64,000 nucleotides of DNA from NCBI GenBank assembly GCA_943846655.1, contig OX044352.1, positions 868,001 to 932,000 of the forward strand, given 5' to 3'. The notes below the pieces were generated by a model. That model ran no database searches, was not told the origin of the DNA, and saw only the letters and a program-made list of their open reading frames with translations. The DNA comes from Porticoccus sp002390525 (GTDB lineage Bacteria; Pseudomonadota; Gammaproteobacteria; Pseudomonadales; Porticoccaceae). Made by a program: the position numbers and the translations under genes. Of the stretch, positions 1-8,333 are shown piece by piece. Position 1 is the stretch's first letter, and each line of letters opens with the position of its first letter.

Positions 1-2
1 TA

Positions 3-599
3 CTAGTTGGAAAACAAGCCCCAGACTTCACATCTGGAGCAGTATTAGCTAATGGAGAGATAGTTGATGAATTTAATTTGCATTCAACTATTAAGGGTAA
101 AAAAGCGGTCATCTTTTTCTATCCCTTAGACTTCACTTTTGTGTGTCCGTCAGAATTAATTGCCTTTGATCATCGTATCGAAGATTTCAAAAAACGTGGT
201 GTGGAAGTTATAGGCGTCTCCATCGATTCAGTCTTTACTCACAACGCATGGCGTAATACAGCTATTAATGATGGAGGTATTGGCCAAGTTAATTATCCTC
301 TTGTTGCAGATATGAAGCATGAGATATGCCAAGCTTATGATGTTGAATTTGGAGATGCAGGCGTTGCTTTTCGTGGTTCATTTTTGATTGGTGAGGATGG
401 CATTGTTTATCATCAAGTGGTAAATCACTTACCATTGGGACGCAATATAGACGAAATGCTTCGCATGATAGATGCACTGAGTTTCCATCAGGAGCATGGC
501 GAAGTTTGTCCAGCTGGCTGGAAAGACGGCGACAAAGGAATGGATGCATCACCTGATGGTGTGGCTTCATACTTAACTGACAATGCCGATAATCTATAG
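3..599 (+). CDS. 2-Cys peroxiredoxin (AhpC/TSA family), 5' end cut by window edge
   Basis: Thiol peroxidase that reduces hydrogen peroxide and organic peroxides in the cytoplasm, recycled by a thioredoxin or AhpF-type reductase. The reading frame is open from base 3 (LVGKQAPDF, the usual N-terminus of the family), so only a few residues including the start codon lie off the left edge; an internal TTG at 78 is not the real start. The peroxidatic Cys sits in DFTFVCPSE (about residue 48 of the visible part) and the resolving Cys in EVCPAGW near the C-terminus, making this a typical 2-Cys enzyme. The visible 198 residues match the usual length of about 200. A strong hairpin terminator follows, so it is probably the last gene of its transcript. 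Confidence 0.95.
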   Translation, partial: LVGKQAPDFTSGAVLANGEIVDEFNLHSTIKGKKAVIFFYPLDFTFVCPSELIAFDHRIEDFKKRGVEVIGVSIDSVFTHNAWRNTAINDGGIGQVNYPLVADMKHEICQAYDVEFGDAGVAFRGSFLIGEDGIVYHQVVNHLPLGRNIDEMLRMIDALSFHQEHGEVCPAGWKDGDKGMDASPDGVASYLTDNADNL

Positions 600-650
600 T
601 TATAAAAAAATAATAGATTTAACGCCTCTGATTTAACTTAGGGTGCTCAA

Positions 651-683
651 AAAAAACCGCAGAAATTATTTTTGCGGTTTTTT
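651..683 (+). terminator. Rho-independent terminator after the peroxiredoxin gene
   Basis: An 11-bp perfect inverted repeat, AAAAAACCGCA (651-661) and TGCGGTTTTTT (673-683), encloses an 11-nt loop and ends in a T run. A-tracts on the left arm could let it work in both directions, but slyX downstream is also on the plus strand. Confidence 0.85.
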
Positions 684-712
684 ATTTTGCAAGAACAATA
701 TTGGAGATTCAG

Positions 713-919
713 ATGTCAATAGATAGAATTGTTGAACTAGAAACCAAATTATCCTACCAGGAAGATACAATCACTCAGCTGAATGATGTGGTTTGCAGGC
801 AACAGAACCAAATAGATGAAATTAATAAAAAATGTGAATTACTTTTTTCTTCTACAAGGGCTTTAACCGAAAAACTGAGTGTCGAAGCTGGAGAGGTTGA
901 CAAACCTCCCCATTATTAA
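713..919 (+). CDS. slyX: SlyX family protein
   Basis: Small coiled-coil protein of unknown biochemical function, widespread in Proteobacteria. The 68-residue product is nearly all amphipathic helix with heptad-like spacing (IVELETKL, QEDTITQL) and ends in the conserved KPPHY tail of SlyX. I chose the ATG at 713 because a GGAG Shine-Dalgarno lies 6-7 nt upstream; a TTG at 701 in the same frame is less likely. It stands alone between the peroxiredoxin terminator and the convergent maeB. Family assignment is firm; no role can be read from the sequence. Confidence 0.88.
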   Translation: MSIDRIVELETKLSYQEDTITQLNDVVCRQQNQIDEINKKCELLFSSTRALTEKLSVEAGEVDKPPHY

Positions 920-920
920 A

Positions 921-938
921 TAATTCTTATTAGAATTA
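921..938. terminator. Possible weak bidirectional hairpin between slyX and maeB
   Basis: TAATTCT (921-927) and AGAATTA (932-938) form a 7-bp AT-rich stem with a 4-nt loop between two convergent genes. There is no GC-rich stem and only a short T-rich stretch, so this is a weak candidate. Confidence 0.3.
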
Positions 939-951
939 GTCATATCCTTTC

Positions 952-3240
952 TTATTGAGTTATTAGAGGTTCATTAGCACTAAAAAAATCAGACCCCATC
1001 ATAGCTGTTGTGTTAAGAATTCCTCTCCCTGAAACGGATGGTATTAAAATATGAGCTGGTTTTTCTAGGCCGTTGAGAAACGGTCCAACGAGACGCGCAT
1101 TTGTAAGTGAGCGTATTAAACCCAAAGCTATGCTAGCAGCATCCATGTTGGGCATGATAAGCACATTAGCTCTTCCAGTAATATTTGCATTATTACAAAT
1201 AGTTTCTCTTAAAGCCTCGTTCAATGCAGACATTGCATGCATCTCACCATCAATTTCGATATCTGGAATCTGGCCGCGAAGTTTTTCCGCAGCTCTTTTC
1301 ATTTTATGAGCTGACTGATCGTCATAGGTGCCATAATTTGAATGAGACAGAAGTGCAACTTTTGGTATAACTCCACACCCTGCGACAAATTCAATAGCAT
1401 CCTCAGTGATATGCATGATTTGTTCTTCTGTTGGGTCTACATTAATAAATGCATCTGCTAGGAATAATGGACCATCATCTAAAAGTAAAATGCAGATAGA
1501 GGATATACTACTTTTGTCATCGCGAGGCGGAATGATGCTTGAAATTTTCGTTAAGTGTTGATCATAACGTCCTGACTTCCCGCATATCAGACCATCTGCA
1601 TCACCCAGTGCAACCATTATAGTTGCTATAACTGAGTTATCTGTATGAATTGAGTTTCTAGCTGTTTCTACAGAGATTCCAGAACGTCCTACATATTTAT
1701 GGTAATACTGCCAGTAATTTTCTCGATGACTATCATCCTCAGGATTAAATATCTGAAAATCAGCTTCAGGTTTTATGCGCAAATTCATTTCTTTAATTTT
1801 TTGTTTAATAATAGCTGGCCGTCCAATTAAAATCGGTTTTGCTATTTTTTCATCAATAATACCCTGCATTGCCCTCAAAACGTCATCATTCTCCCCTTCA
1901 GCATAGGCTATCCTGGGTGGATTTTTTTTCGCTCTTTCAATCATAGGCTGCATAAAAAGCTGACTACGATTAACGTAGCTATGAAGTTTATTGCGATACG
2001 CCTCGAGATTCTCAATTGGTCTAGTAGCAACACCACTTGCCATAGCCGCTTTTACAACAGCTAAAGGAACTTCTTCGATAAGTCGAGGATCAAACGGTTT
2101 AGGAATAAGATAATCTGGTCCAAATTTTAAATCTTCTCCTGCATAAGCTTCGGTTACTTCTGGAGAGGCTTCACGATGAGCTAGATCTGCAATAGCCATT
2201 ACACATGCTTTTTTCATCTCATCGTTAATGATCGTTGCACCACAATCTAGGGCCCCTCTAAATATAAAGGGAAAACATAAGACGTTATTGACTTGATTGG
2301 GAAAATCTGAGCGTCCAGTAGCTATTATCGCATCTGGCCTAGTTTTCTTAGCTAATTCAGGCATTATCTCTGGTGTTGGATTAGACATAGCAAGTACTAA
2401 CGGGTTTGGCGCCATTTTTTTTATCATGCTAGCTTTTAATATTCCAGGACCAGAAAGACCTAAAAATAAATCAGCATCAATGATCGCATCATCTAATGTT
2501 CTGTCACTAGTCTCAGAAGCATAATCTTCTTTCCATGGATTCATCCCAACTTCTCTACCTTTATAAATAACCCCGTTACGATCGATCATTCGGACATTAT
2601 TTTTTTGTAGCCCCATCGTAACAAGAAGATTTACACATGCTATGCTTGCAGCGCCAGCGCCAGTGACAACAATCTTAATATCCTCTATTCTTTTTTCAAC
2701 GATTCTTAAACCATTATAAATTGCAGCTGCTGATACAATAGCAGTTCCATGTTGATCATCATGAAATACTGGTATTTTCATACGTTCGTGCAGTTTTTTC
2801 TCGATGAGGAAGCATTCTGGAGCTTTGATGTCCTCCAAATTCACTCCACCAAAAGTCGGCTCAAGTGACGCGATAATATCAACTATTTTGTCAACATTTG
2901 GTTCATCAATTTCAATATCAAAAACATCAATATTAGCGAATTTTTTGAAGAGTACAGCTTTTCCTTCCATTACTGGTTTAGATGCTAACGGACCTATATC
3001 TCCAAGACCTAGAACTGCGGATCCATTTGTGATGACTGCAACAAGATTCCCTCGTGCAGTTACCTTATCTACATCTGTAGGATTTTTAACTATATGACCA
3101 CATGCATACGCAACTCCGGGTGAATACGCCATTGCTAGATCGCGGGCATTGGCCATTGGTTTAGTGGCTCGAATCTCTAGTTTTCCAGGTAGAGGATCCA
3201 TGTGATAGCGAAGAGATCTTTCTTTAAACGAATCGTCCAT
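952..3240 (-). CDS. maeB: NADP-dependent malic enzyme, MaeB type with phosphotransacetylase-like domain
   Basis: Oxidatively decarboxylates malate to pyruvate with reduction of NADP. At 762 aa it has the large two-part MaeB architecture. An N-terminal malic enzyme domain (about residues 15-145, with YSPGVAYAC and EGKAVLFKKF) is followed by the NAD(P)-binding domain with VVTGAGAASIAC near residue 190. A C-terminal phosphate acetyl/butyryltransferase-like domain (about 430-762) is thought in this family to sense acetyl-CoA rather than catalyse. Convergent with slyX. A possible GAGA ribosome-binding stretch lies just upstream of the ATG. Supplies pyruvate and NADPH from C4 acids. Confidence 0.95.
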   Translation of the reverse strand: MDDSFKERSLRYHMDPLPGKLEIRATKPMANARDLAMAYSPGVAYACGHIVKNPTDVDKVTARGNLVAVITNGSAVLGLGDIGPLASKPVMEGKAVLFKKFANIDVFDIEIDEPNVDKIVDIIASLEPTFGGVNLEDIKAPECFLIEKKLHERMKIPVFHDDQHGTAIVSAAAIYNGLRIVEKRIEDIKIVVTGAGAASIACVNLLVTMGLQKNNVRMIDRNGVIYKGREVGMNPWKEDYASETSDRTLDDAIIDADLFLGLSGPGILKASMIKKMAPNPLVLAMSNPTPEIMPELAKKTRPDAIIATGRSDFPNQVNNVLCFPFIFRGALDCGATIINDEMKKACVMAIADLAHREASPEVTEAYAGEDLKFGPDYLIPKPFDPRLIEEVPLAVVKAAMASGVATRPIENLEAYRNKLHSYVNRSQLFMQPMIERAKKNPPRIAYAEGENDDVLRAMQGIIDEKIAKPILIGRPAIIKQKIKEMNLRIKPEADFQIFNPEDDSHRENYWQYYHKYVGRSGISVETARNSIHTDNSVIATIMVALGDADGLICGKSGRYDQHLTKISSIIPPRDDKSSISSICILLLDDGPLFLADAFINVDPTEEQIMHITEDAIEFVAGCGVIPKVALLSHSNYGTYDDQSAHKMKRAAEKLRGQIPDIEIDGEMHAMSALNEALRETICNNANITGRANVLIMPNMDAASIALGLIRSLTNARLVGPFLNGLEKPAHILIPSVSGRGILNTTAMMGSDFFSANEPLITQ

Positions 3241-3447
3241 TATTATTTCTCATAATTAATCACCAAGAAAACCTTGGCGCTGATTTTTAAAGTTCAAAAA
3301 ATTATATGTATTCTAACGTGAGAGGTATTGTTATTGCTAAGTAAATTGTAAGCTTTCTTTATAAATATTTAATTACTTAGGGTTACATTTTATAAGTAAA
3401 CTTACAATAAGATAATAATCCCATAAAGAAGATAATAGAGTGAAACT

Positions 3448-3769
3448 ATGCCAACGGTCTATTTTATAAGATCAAATGGGGGTGAATACCAAGTTGAGGC
3501 CCAAGATGGGGACTCCGTCATGCAAGCACCTTTAAGTGGCATAGTCGATGGTATATTAGGAGAATGTGGAGGCCAATCGCGAATGTGGGCACATGCCATT
3601 GCTGTGTTGATGAAAATTGGCTTAATAAGTTAGACGGAACTAGTGAGCTAGAAGCTATGATACTTGAAGCAGTTATTGATCCTAAAAAAATAGTCGACTA
3701 AGTTGAAACATAAAGATAACCGAGGAGCTAAACGGACTAGTAGCTTATATTCCTGAGCGCCAATATTAG
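3448..3769 (+). pseudogene. Decayed adrenodoxin-type [2Fe-2S] ferredoxin gene
   Basis: Three frames joined in order spell a complete plant/adrenodoxin-type ferredoxin. Frame 1 from the ATG at 3448 gives MPTVYFIRSNGGEYQVEA, continuing to GECGGQ. Frame 2 from about 3582 gives GTCHCCVDENWLNKLDG and then ILEAVIDPKK. Frame 3 from 3689 gives NSRLS, an in-frame TGA at 3704, then NIKITEELNGLVAYIPERQ and a stop at 3767. In intact homologues the reading is C-GG-x-C-x-C-x-T-C-H and SRLSC. Here the middle cysteines are lost around the first frame change and the last ligand position is TGA. The second frame change falls in a run of seven A (3684-3690). Several independent lesions, including in the cluster ligands, make this a pseudogene rather than a sequencing error. 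An intact isc ferredoxin is present at 61945. Confidence 0.85.
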
Positions 3770-3810
3770 AATTATTAATTTTCTCTTATTAAAGAAGATC
3801 GATTTTCATA

Positions 3811-4428
3811 TTAATCCCATCCACCAAGGTCATTCCATTTGTTTACAATTGCGCAAAATAATTCTGCAGTCTTTTCTGCATCATAAATAGCAGAATGCGC
3901 TTTATCGCTATTAAATTCAATTTGCGCAGATTTGCATGCTTTAGCTAAAACAGTTTGTCCATATGCCAGGCCGCTCAGGGTGGCTGTGTCAAAACATGTA
4001 AAGCCATGAAAAGGATTTTTTTTGATGTTATTACGTTTGATTGCAGTATTTAAGAAGCCAAGATCAAAATGAGCATTATGCCCAACCAAAACAGCTCTAC
4101 TGCAATATTCAGATTTGACTGCATCATTAATATCATTAAAAAAAGAGGTTAGAGCCTCTTTTTCGTCTATGGCAGCTCGGTATGGATCATTTGGATCAAT
4201 TCCAGTGATATCAAGCGCAGCTTGTTCAATATTTGCCCCTTGGAAGGGAATAATTGAATGAAAAAGGTTAAATCCAGGAGTTAACCTCCCTTGTTCGTTA
4301 ATAGACAGAATGACAGCGCCTATTTCAAGAAGTGCATCAGTTTCAGAATTAAAACCTCCAGTTTCAACATCAACCACTACAGGTAAAAATCCTCTAAATC
4401 TGTCTGATATAAGTTGTTTCATGGGCAC
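3811..4428 (-). CDS. rnt: Ribonuclease T (DEDDh 3'-5' exonuclease)
   Basis: Trims the 3' ends of tRNAs, 5S and 23S rRNA and takes part in end turnover of tRNA CCA. The 205-aa product carries the three exonuclease motifs: Exo I VVDVETGG (Asp20, Glu22), Exo II HNAHFDLGFL, and Exo III HSAIYDAEKTAELF with the catalytic His and Asp. Length fits RNase T and the C-terminal DEDDh arrangement separates it from DnaQ. The start MPMKQ has two ATGs; the first is used here. It follows pyrC on the same strand with a 9-nt gap, so the two are probably co-transcribed, an arrangement also known in Pseudomonas. Confidence 0.93.
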   Translation of the reverse strand: MPMKQLISDRFRGFLPVVVDVETGGFNSETDALLEIGAVILSINEQGRLTPGFNLFHSIIPFQGANIEQAALDITGIDPNDPYRAAIDEKEALTSFFNDINDAVKSEYCSRAVLVGHNAHFDLGFLNTAIKRNNIKKNPFHGFTCFDTATLSGLAYGQTVLAKACKSAQIEFNSDKAHSAIYDAEKTAELFCAIVNKWNDLGGWD

Positions 4429-4437
4429 ATAGCTCTA

Positions 4438-5496
4438 TCACTTAGTTTGTTTTATTATTTGCCATTGTAAAGTTTTACCTGCCTCCAATGGGGTAATGGT
4501 ATCTTCAATAAATGGTAATTCTGCAGGTATATCCCAGGGTATTTTATGTAGTGTTATTGTATCGTCATTCCTCGAAAGCTTATAAAAATCTGGACCGAAA
4601 TGACTAGCAAATCCCTCGAGCTTATCCAGCGCTCCAGCTCTTTCAAATACCTCTGTATATAGTTCTATAGCAGCATGATTGGAGTAACAGCCTGCACAAC
4701 CGCAGGCATTTTCTTTTGTATTCGTTGAATGTGGAGCGGAATCAGTCCCAAGAAAAAATTTAGGGTTACCGCTAATTGCTGCAGATATTAGCGCTTTTTG
4801 ATGGGTATCTCTTTTTAAAATTGGTAAACAATAGTAGTGAGGCCTGATCCCTGTCGAAAGCATATGATTACGATTATATAAAAGATGTTGAGGTGTAATC
4901 GTTGCAGCCAGTTTGTCGGTCGAACCTGCTACAAAATCTACCGCCTCTTTCGAGGTAATATGCTCAAATACGATATTCAGTTCAGGAAAATTGCTTACAA
5001 GTTCCTTTAGATGAAGGTCTATAAAAATAGATTCTCGATCAAAAATATCAACGTTTTGATCAGTGACTTCACCATGGAGAAGTAAAGGAACACCTTCTTT
5101 TTCCATTTGCGACAGGACTGGATAGATTTTTTTTAAATCTGTAACCCCTGATTCAGAATTTGTGGTAGCTCCAGCTGGATAGTACTTGCATCCAAATACC
5201 TTACCTGAAGCCTTAGCTTTGGTGATTTCCTCGGGCGCAGTCTTATCAGTTAGATAGATGACCATCAATGGTTGCCAGTGCGAATTTTTTGGACGATTGT
5301 TCAATATGCGTTCACGATAGGACAAAGCTTGATCTGTTGTTAAAACTGGAGGGTCTAGATTTGGCATTACAATTGACCTACCAAAATTTCTGGCTGCGTC
5401 TTCTACAGTGAAAGCTAATGCCTCGCTATCCCTTAAATGAACATGCCAGTCATCTGGGCGGATTATGGTTATTTCTTTTTGGATATCTTTTTTCAT
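4438..5496 (-). CDS. pyrC: Dihydroorotase, PyrC type
   Basis: Cyclises carbamoyl aspartate to dihydroorotate in de novo pyrimidine synthesis. The 352-aa product has the metal-binding HVH (His18, His20) in RPDDWHVHLRDS, the lysine likely to be carbamylated in CKYYPAGATTNSESGV, metal histidines in LLLHGEV and FEHITS, and the late GTDSAPH aspartate motif. This is the E. coli-type short dihydroorotase (about 350 aa), not the larger PyrX/PyrC class. First gene of the pyrC-rnt unit, divergent from argG across a 216-nt gap. Confidence 0.96.
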   Translation of the reverse strand: MKKDIQKEITIIRPDDWHVHLRDSEALAFTVEDAARNFGRSIVMPNLDPPVLTTDQALSYRERILNNRPKNSHWQPLMVIYLTDKTAPEEITKAKASGKVFGCKYYPAGATTNSESGVTDLKKIYPVLSQMEKEGVPLLLHGEVTDQNVDIFDRESIFIDLHLKELVSNFPELNIVFEHITSKEAVDFVAGSTDKLAATITPQHLLYNRNHMLSTGIRPHYYCLPILKRDTHQKALISAAISGNPKFFLGTDSAPHSTNTKENACGCAGCYSNHAAIELYTEVFERAGALDKLEGFASHFGPDFYKLSRNDDTITLHKIPWDIPAELPFIEDTITPLEAGKTLQWQIIKQTK

Positions 5497-5630
5497 TATA
5501 ATTTTATTATCTTTAATTGATTTCTACAGATAATGCTAATGGGATTTTTGAACCCTTTAGAATAAATTCAATGTGATTATACCCTTCTTGTTAGCAAGGT
5601 TGTTGTTTTATGAGTATATTATTAAGTGTT

Positions 5631-5653
5631 TGCTGTGAAACTAGTCAACAGCA
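5631..5653. promoter_or_regulatory. Inverted repeat in the pyrC-argG divergent region
   Basis: TGCTGT (5631-5636) and ACAGCA (5648-5653) are perfect complements around an 11-nt centre containing ACTAGT. It lies 60 nt upstream of argG where an operator could sit. It does not match the E. coli ARG box well, so no regulator is named. Confidence 0.25.
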
Positions 5654-5712
5654 TATTAGAATAGACTATATTTTTTCAATCATAAAATATTACTGAAACA
5701 GGAGTTTACTTA

Positions 5713-6933
5713 GTGACCAATATTAATAAAGTAGTTTTAGCTTATTCTGGCGGCCTTGATACCTCTGTTATTGTTAAATGGTTGCAGGAAAAATATAAGT
5801 GTGAGGTGGTCACGTTTACAGCTGATATTGGTCAAGGCGAAGAAGTTGAGCCAGCAAGAGCAAAAGCAAAAGCATTAGGTGTTAATAAGATATATATAGA
5901 TGATTTACGTGAAGAATTTGTACGTGATTATGTTTTTCCTATGTTTCGAGCTAATGCTGTTTATGAAGGCGAATATTTATTGGGTACTTCGATTGCTCGT
6001 CCCTTGATCTCTAAACGACTAATTGAGATAGCAAACGAAGTAGGTGCAGACGCTATTGCTCATGGTGCAACGGGCAAGGGCAATGATCAGGTACGTTTCG
6101 AGCTAGGCGCTTATGCATTGAAGCCAGGAATAAAGGTTATAGCTCCATGGCGTGAATGGGAGTTAACCTCAAGAGAAAAGCTTATGGACTATTGCAAGAA
6201 ACACCGAATCCCCGTCGACTTCTCTGGAAAAAAGAAAAAATCACCTTATTCAATGGATGCTAATTTACTTCATGTCTCATATGAGGGTGGTGTTTTAGAG
6301 GATCCTTGGATGGAGTCTGAGGAGGATATGTGGCGCTGGACAGTTTCTCCAGAAAATGCTCCTGACACCCCAATTTATGTCAACCTTGAATTCAAAAAAG
6401 GAGATATCGTTGCAATTGACGATAAATTAATGTCTCCAGCAGAAATTTTATCCCATTTAAATAAAGTTGGTGGCGATAATGGTATAGGGAGACTAGATTT
6501 AGTAGAAAATCGTTACGTTGGAATGAAATCTCGTGGTTGCTATGAAACTCCCGGAGGCACGATCATGTTATATGCGCATAGAGCTATTGAATCCCTTACT
6601 TTGGATCGAGAATCGGCTCATCTCAAAGATAGCTTGATGCCCAAGTACGCAGAAGTAGTTTATAACGGTTATTGGTGGTCACCAGAGCGGTCAATGTTAC
6701 AAAAACTTATAGATACCACTCAAGATGCAGTCAATGGAATTGTTAGGCTCAAATTGTATAAGGGAAATGTAGTAGTAGTAGGCCGCAAGTCTCCAGATAG
6801 TTTATTTGACGAGCGAATTGCTACTTTCGAAGATGACGATGGCGCCTATGATCAAAAAGACGCAGAAGGTTTTATAAAACTTAATGCTTTGCGTCTCAGA
6901 ATTGCAGCCAACAAAGGGCGAAAACTGGATTAA
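5713..6933 (+). CDS. argG: Argininosuccinate synthase
   Basis: Joins citrulline and aspartate using ATP to make argininosuccinate, the penultimate step of arginine synthesis. The 406-aa protein has the N-type ATP pyrophosphatase loop AYSGGLDTS (residues 10-18), then EYLLGTSIARPLI and HGATGKGNDQVRFE, all hallmarks of the type 1 (shorter) ArgG family. A GTG start at 5713 is supported by AGGAG 8 nt upstream. Divergent from pyrC and followed at a short distance by gloA. Confidence 0.97.
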   Translation: MTNINKVVLAYSGGLDTSVIVKWLQEKYKCEVVTFTADIGQGEEVEPARAKAKALGVNKIYIDDLREEFVRDYVFPMFRANAVYEGEYLLGTSIARPLISKRLIEIANEVGADAIAHGATGKGNDQVRFELGAYALKPGIKVIAPWREWELTSREKLMDYCKKHRIPVDFSGKKKKSPYSMDANLLHVSYEGGVLEDPWMESEEDMWRWTVSPENAPDTPIYVNLEFKKGDIVAIDDKLMSPAEILSHLNKVGGDNGIGRLDLVENRYVGMKSRGCYETPGGTIMLYAHRAIESLTLDRESAHLKDSLMPKYAEVVYNGYWWSPERSMLQKLIDTTQDAVNGIVRLKLYKGNVVVVGRKSPDSLFDERIATFEDDDGAYDQKDAEGFIKLNALRLRIAANKGRKLD

Positions 6934-6991
6934 ATTTTATATTAAAAAGTTTCTGTCCCCTTTAGAAATTTTTCCGAAGAAGAGTGATATC

Positions 6992-7375
6992 ATGCGTTTG
7001 TTACACACTATGTTGCGCGTTCGAGATCTTAAGCGATCGATTAAATTTTATACTGAAACTTTAGGTATGAATCTCATAAGATCCAAAGACTATCCTAGTG
7101 GAAGGTTCACATTAGCTTTTCTTGGTTATGGATATGAATCTGAAAATACAGTACTTGAGCTGACTCATAATTGGGACAAAAAAAATTATGATCATGGTGA
7201 TGGTTATGGGCATATCGCTGTGGGCGTTGAAGATGTGTATGAAGCTTGTGAAAAAATAAGATTAGCTGGGGGAATTATTGACCGCGAGCCCGGCCCTATG
7301 AAATTCGGTGATACTGTATTGGCATTTGTGAAAGACCCTGATGGCTATAAAATTGAATTATTGTCTGAAAATTAA
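6992..7375 (+). CDS. gloA: Lactoylglutathione lyase (glyoxalase I)
   Basis: Converts the hemithioacetal of methylglyoxal and glutathione to S-lactoylglutathione. The 127-aa protein is a two-module VOC fold. Metal ligands are His5 (MRLLH), Glu in VLELTHNWD, His in GYGHIAVGV and Glu in GYKIELL, as in the Ni-dependent bacterial enzyme. The frame is open further upstream into the end of argG, but the ATG at 6992 with GAAGAG before it matches the family N-terminus exactly. Located 58 nt after argG, possibly in the same transcript. Confidence 0.95.
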   Translation: MRLLHTMLRVRDLKRSIKFYTETLGMNLIRSKDYPSGRFTLAFLGYGYESENTVLELTHNWDKKNYDHGDGYGHIAVGVEDVYEACEKIRLAGGIIDREPGPMKFGDTVLAFVKDPDGYKIELLSEN

Positions 7376-7397
7376 AATCAATAATCTAGGTAATTGA

Positions 7398-8255
7398 ATG
7401 AGTATAGTTTTTCTCAATCATAAGTATATTCCTCTTGAAGAAGCTACAATATCGCCAATGGATAGGGGATTTTTGTTTGGGGACGGGGTCTACGAGGTTC
7501 TTCCAAGCTACGATGGCCAAATAATTGGGTTTGATTTACATATAAATCGTTTAAACACTAATTTATCTGCACTTGATATCAATTTGAATTGGCCCCATCA
7601 AACATGGCTAGACCTCTGTAAGACGCTTATTAAAAAAAACGGTTTTGGAAGTCTGGGAATATATCTTCATGTAAGTCGTGGAAAAGAACACAATCGCTCA
7701 CATTCCTATGAAAATGGAATTAATCCAACAGTTTTTGCTTTTTCTTTTAAAATATCACCTGAGCAAGAAGTCCATAAATCTAAAATGACACCATATAAAG
7801 TAAATACCAGTCTTGATCTTCGTTGGTCTCGTTGTCAAATAAAATCTACAGCGTTGCTCGGTAATTTAATGCATTTTCAACAAGGATATAAAAAGGGCTT
7901 TGATGAGACATTGTTATTTAATGGCAGTGATGAGTTGAGAGAAGGAACTACCTGCAACGCTTATATTGTTGAAGATGGAACTGTTATCACTCCTCCATTA
8001 GACAACCATATATTACCAGGTGTTACTCGCCATATCTTATTGGATTTATTAAGAAAAGATGGCTCTATTGCAATACAGGAGCGAATTATAACTAAGAAAG
8101 AGGTTTACTCAGCAGCTGAAGTATGGGTGACAAGCTCTTCTAAAGGTGTAATTCCAGTAGTAGAGGTTGATGGAAATCTTATTGGTAATGGTGAAATTGG
8201 GAATGTATGGTTGTTGGCTCAAAAAATTTATTCTAATGGTAAGAAGAATTATTAA
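7398..8255 (+). CDS. dat: D-amino acid aminotransferase (class IV PLP)
   Basis: A fold-type IV PLP aminotransferase, most like D-alanine transaminases that interconvert D-Ala and D-Glu with their 2-oxo acids. The 285-aa product has the D-transaminase signature MDRGFLFGDGVYEV (residues 21-34), the PLP lysine in RCQIKS (Lys149), and EGTTCNAYIV plus WVTSSSKGV. Branched-chain aminotransferase (IlvE) or 4-amino-4-deoxychorismate lyase (PabC) are relatives, but length and the first motif favour Dat. It sits 79 nt before alr, suggesting joint D-amino acid supply for peptidoglycan; that link is inferred. Confidence 0.85.
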   Translation: MSIVFLNHKYIPLEEATISPMDRGFLFGDGVYEVLPSYDGQIIGFDLHINRLNTNLSALDINLNWPHQTWLDLCKTLIKKNGFGSLGIYLHVSRGKEHNRSHSYENGINPTVFAFSFKISPEQEVHKSKMTPYKVNTSLDLRWSRCQIKSTALLGNLMHFQQGYKKGFDETLLFNGSDELREGTTCNAYIVEDGTVITPPLDNHILPGVTRHILLDLLRKDGSIAIQERIITKKEVYSAAEVWVTSSSKGVIPVVEVDGNLIGNGEIGNVWLLAQKIYSNGKKNY

Positions 8256-8333
8256 GGTTAATTGATACTCATAAATTAAATTTAACTTATTAGTTAATAG
8301 TAAAAAAAGATATTTGGGGGTTTTAATTCCATT

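Noticed and set aside
3338..3416. Imperfect inverted repeats (TTGTAAG/CTTACAA and CTAAGTAA/TTACTTAG) upstream of the ferredoxin pseudogene
   Set aside because: Short AT-rich matches that are expected by chance in such sequence, with no consistent spacing.
3704..3706. In-frame TGA at a cluster-cysteine position of the ferredoxin pseudogene, possibly selenocysteine
   Set aside because: The same gene has two frame changes and has lost other cluster cysteines, and I see no selenocysteine-insertion hairpin directly after the TGA. Simple decay explains it.
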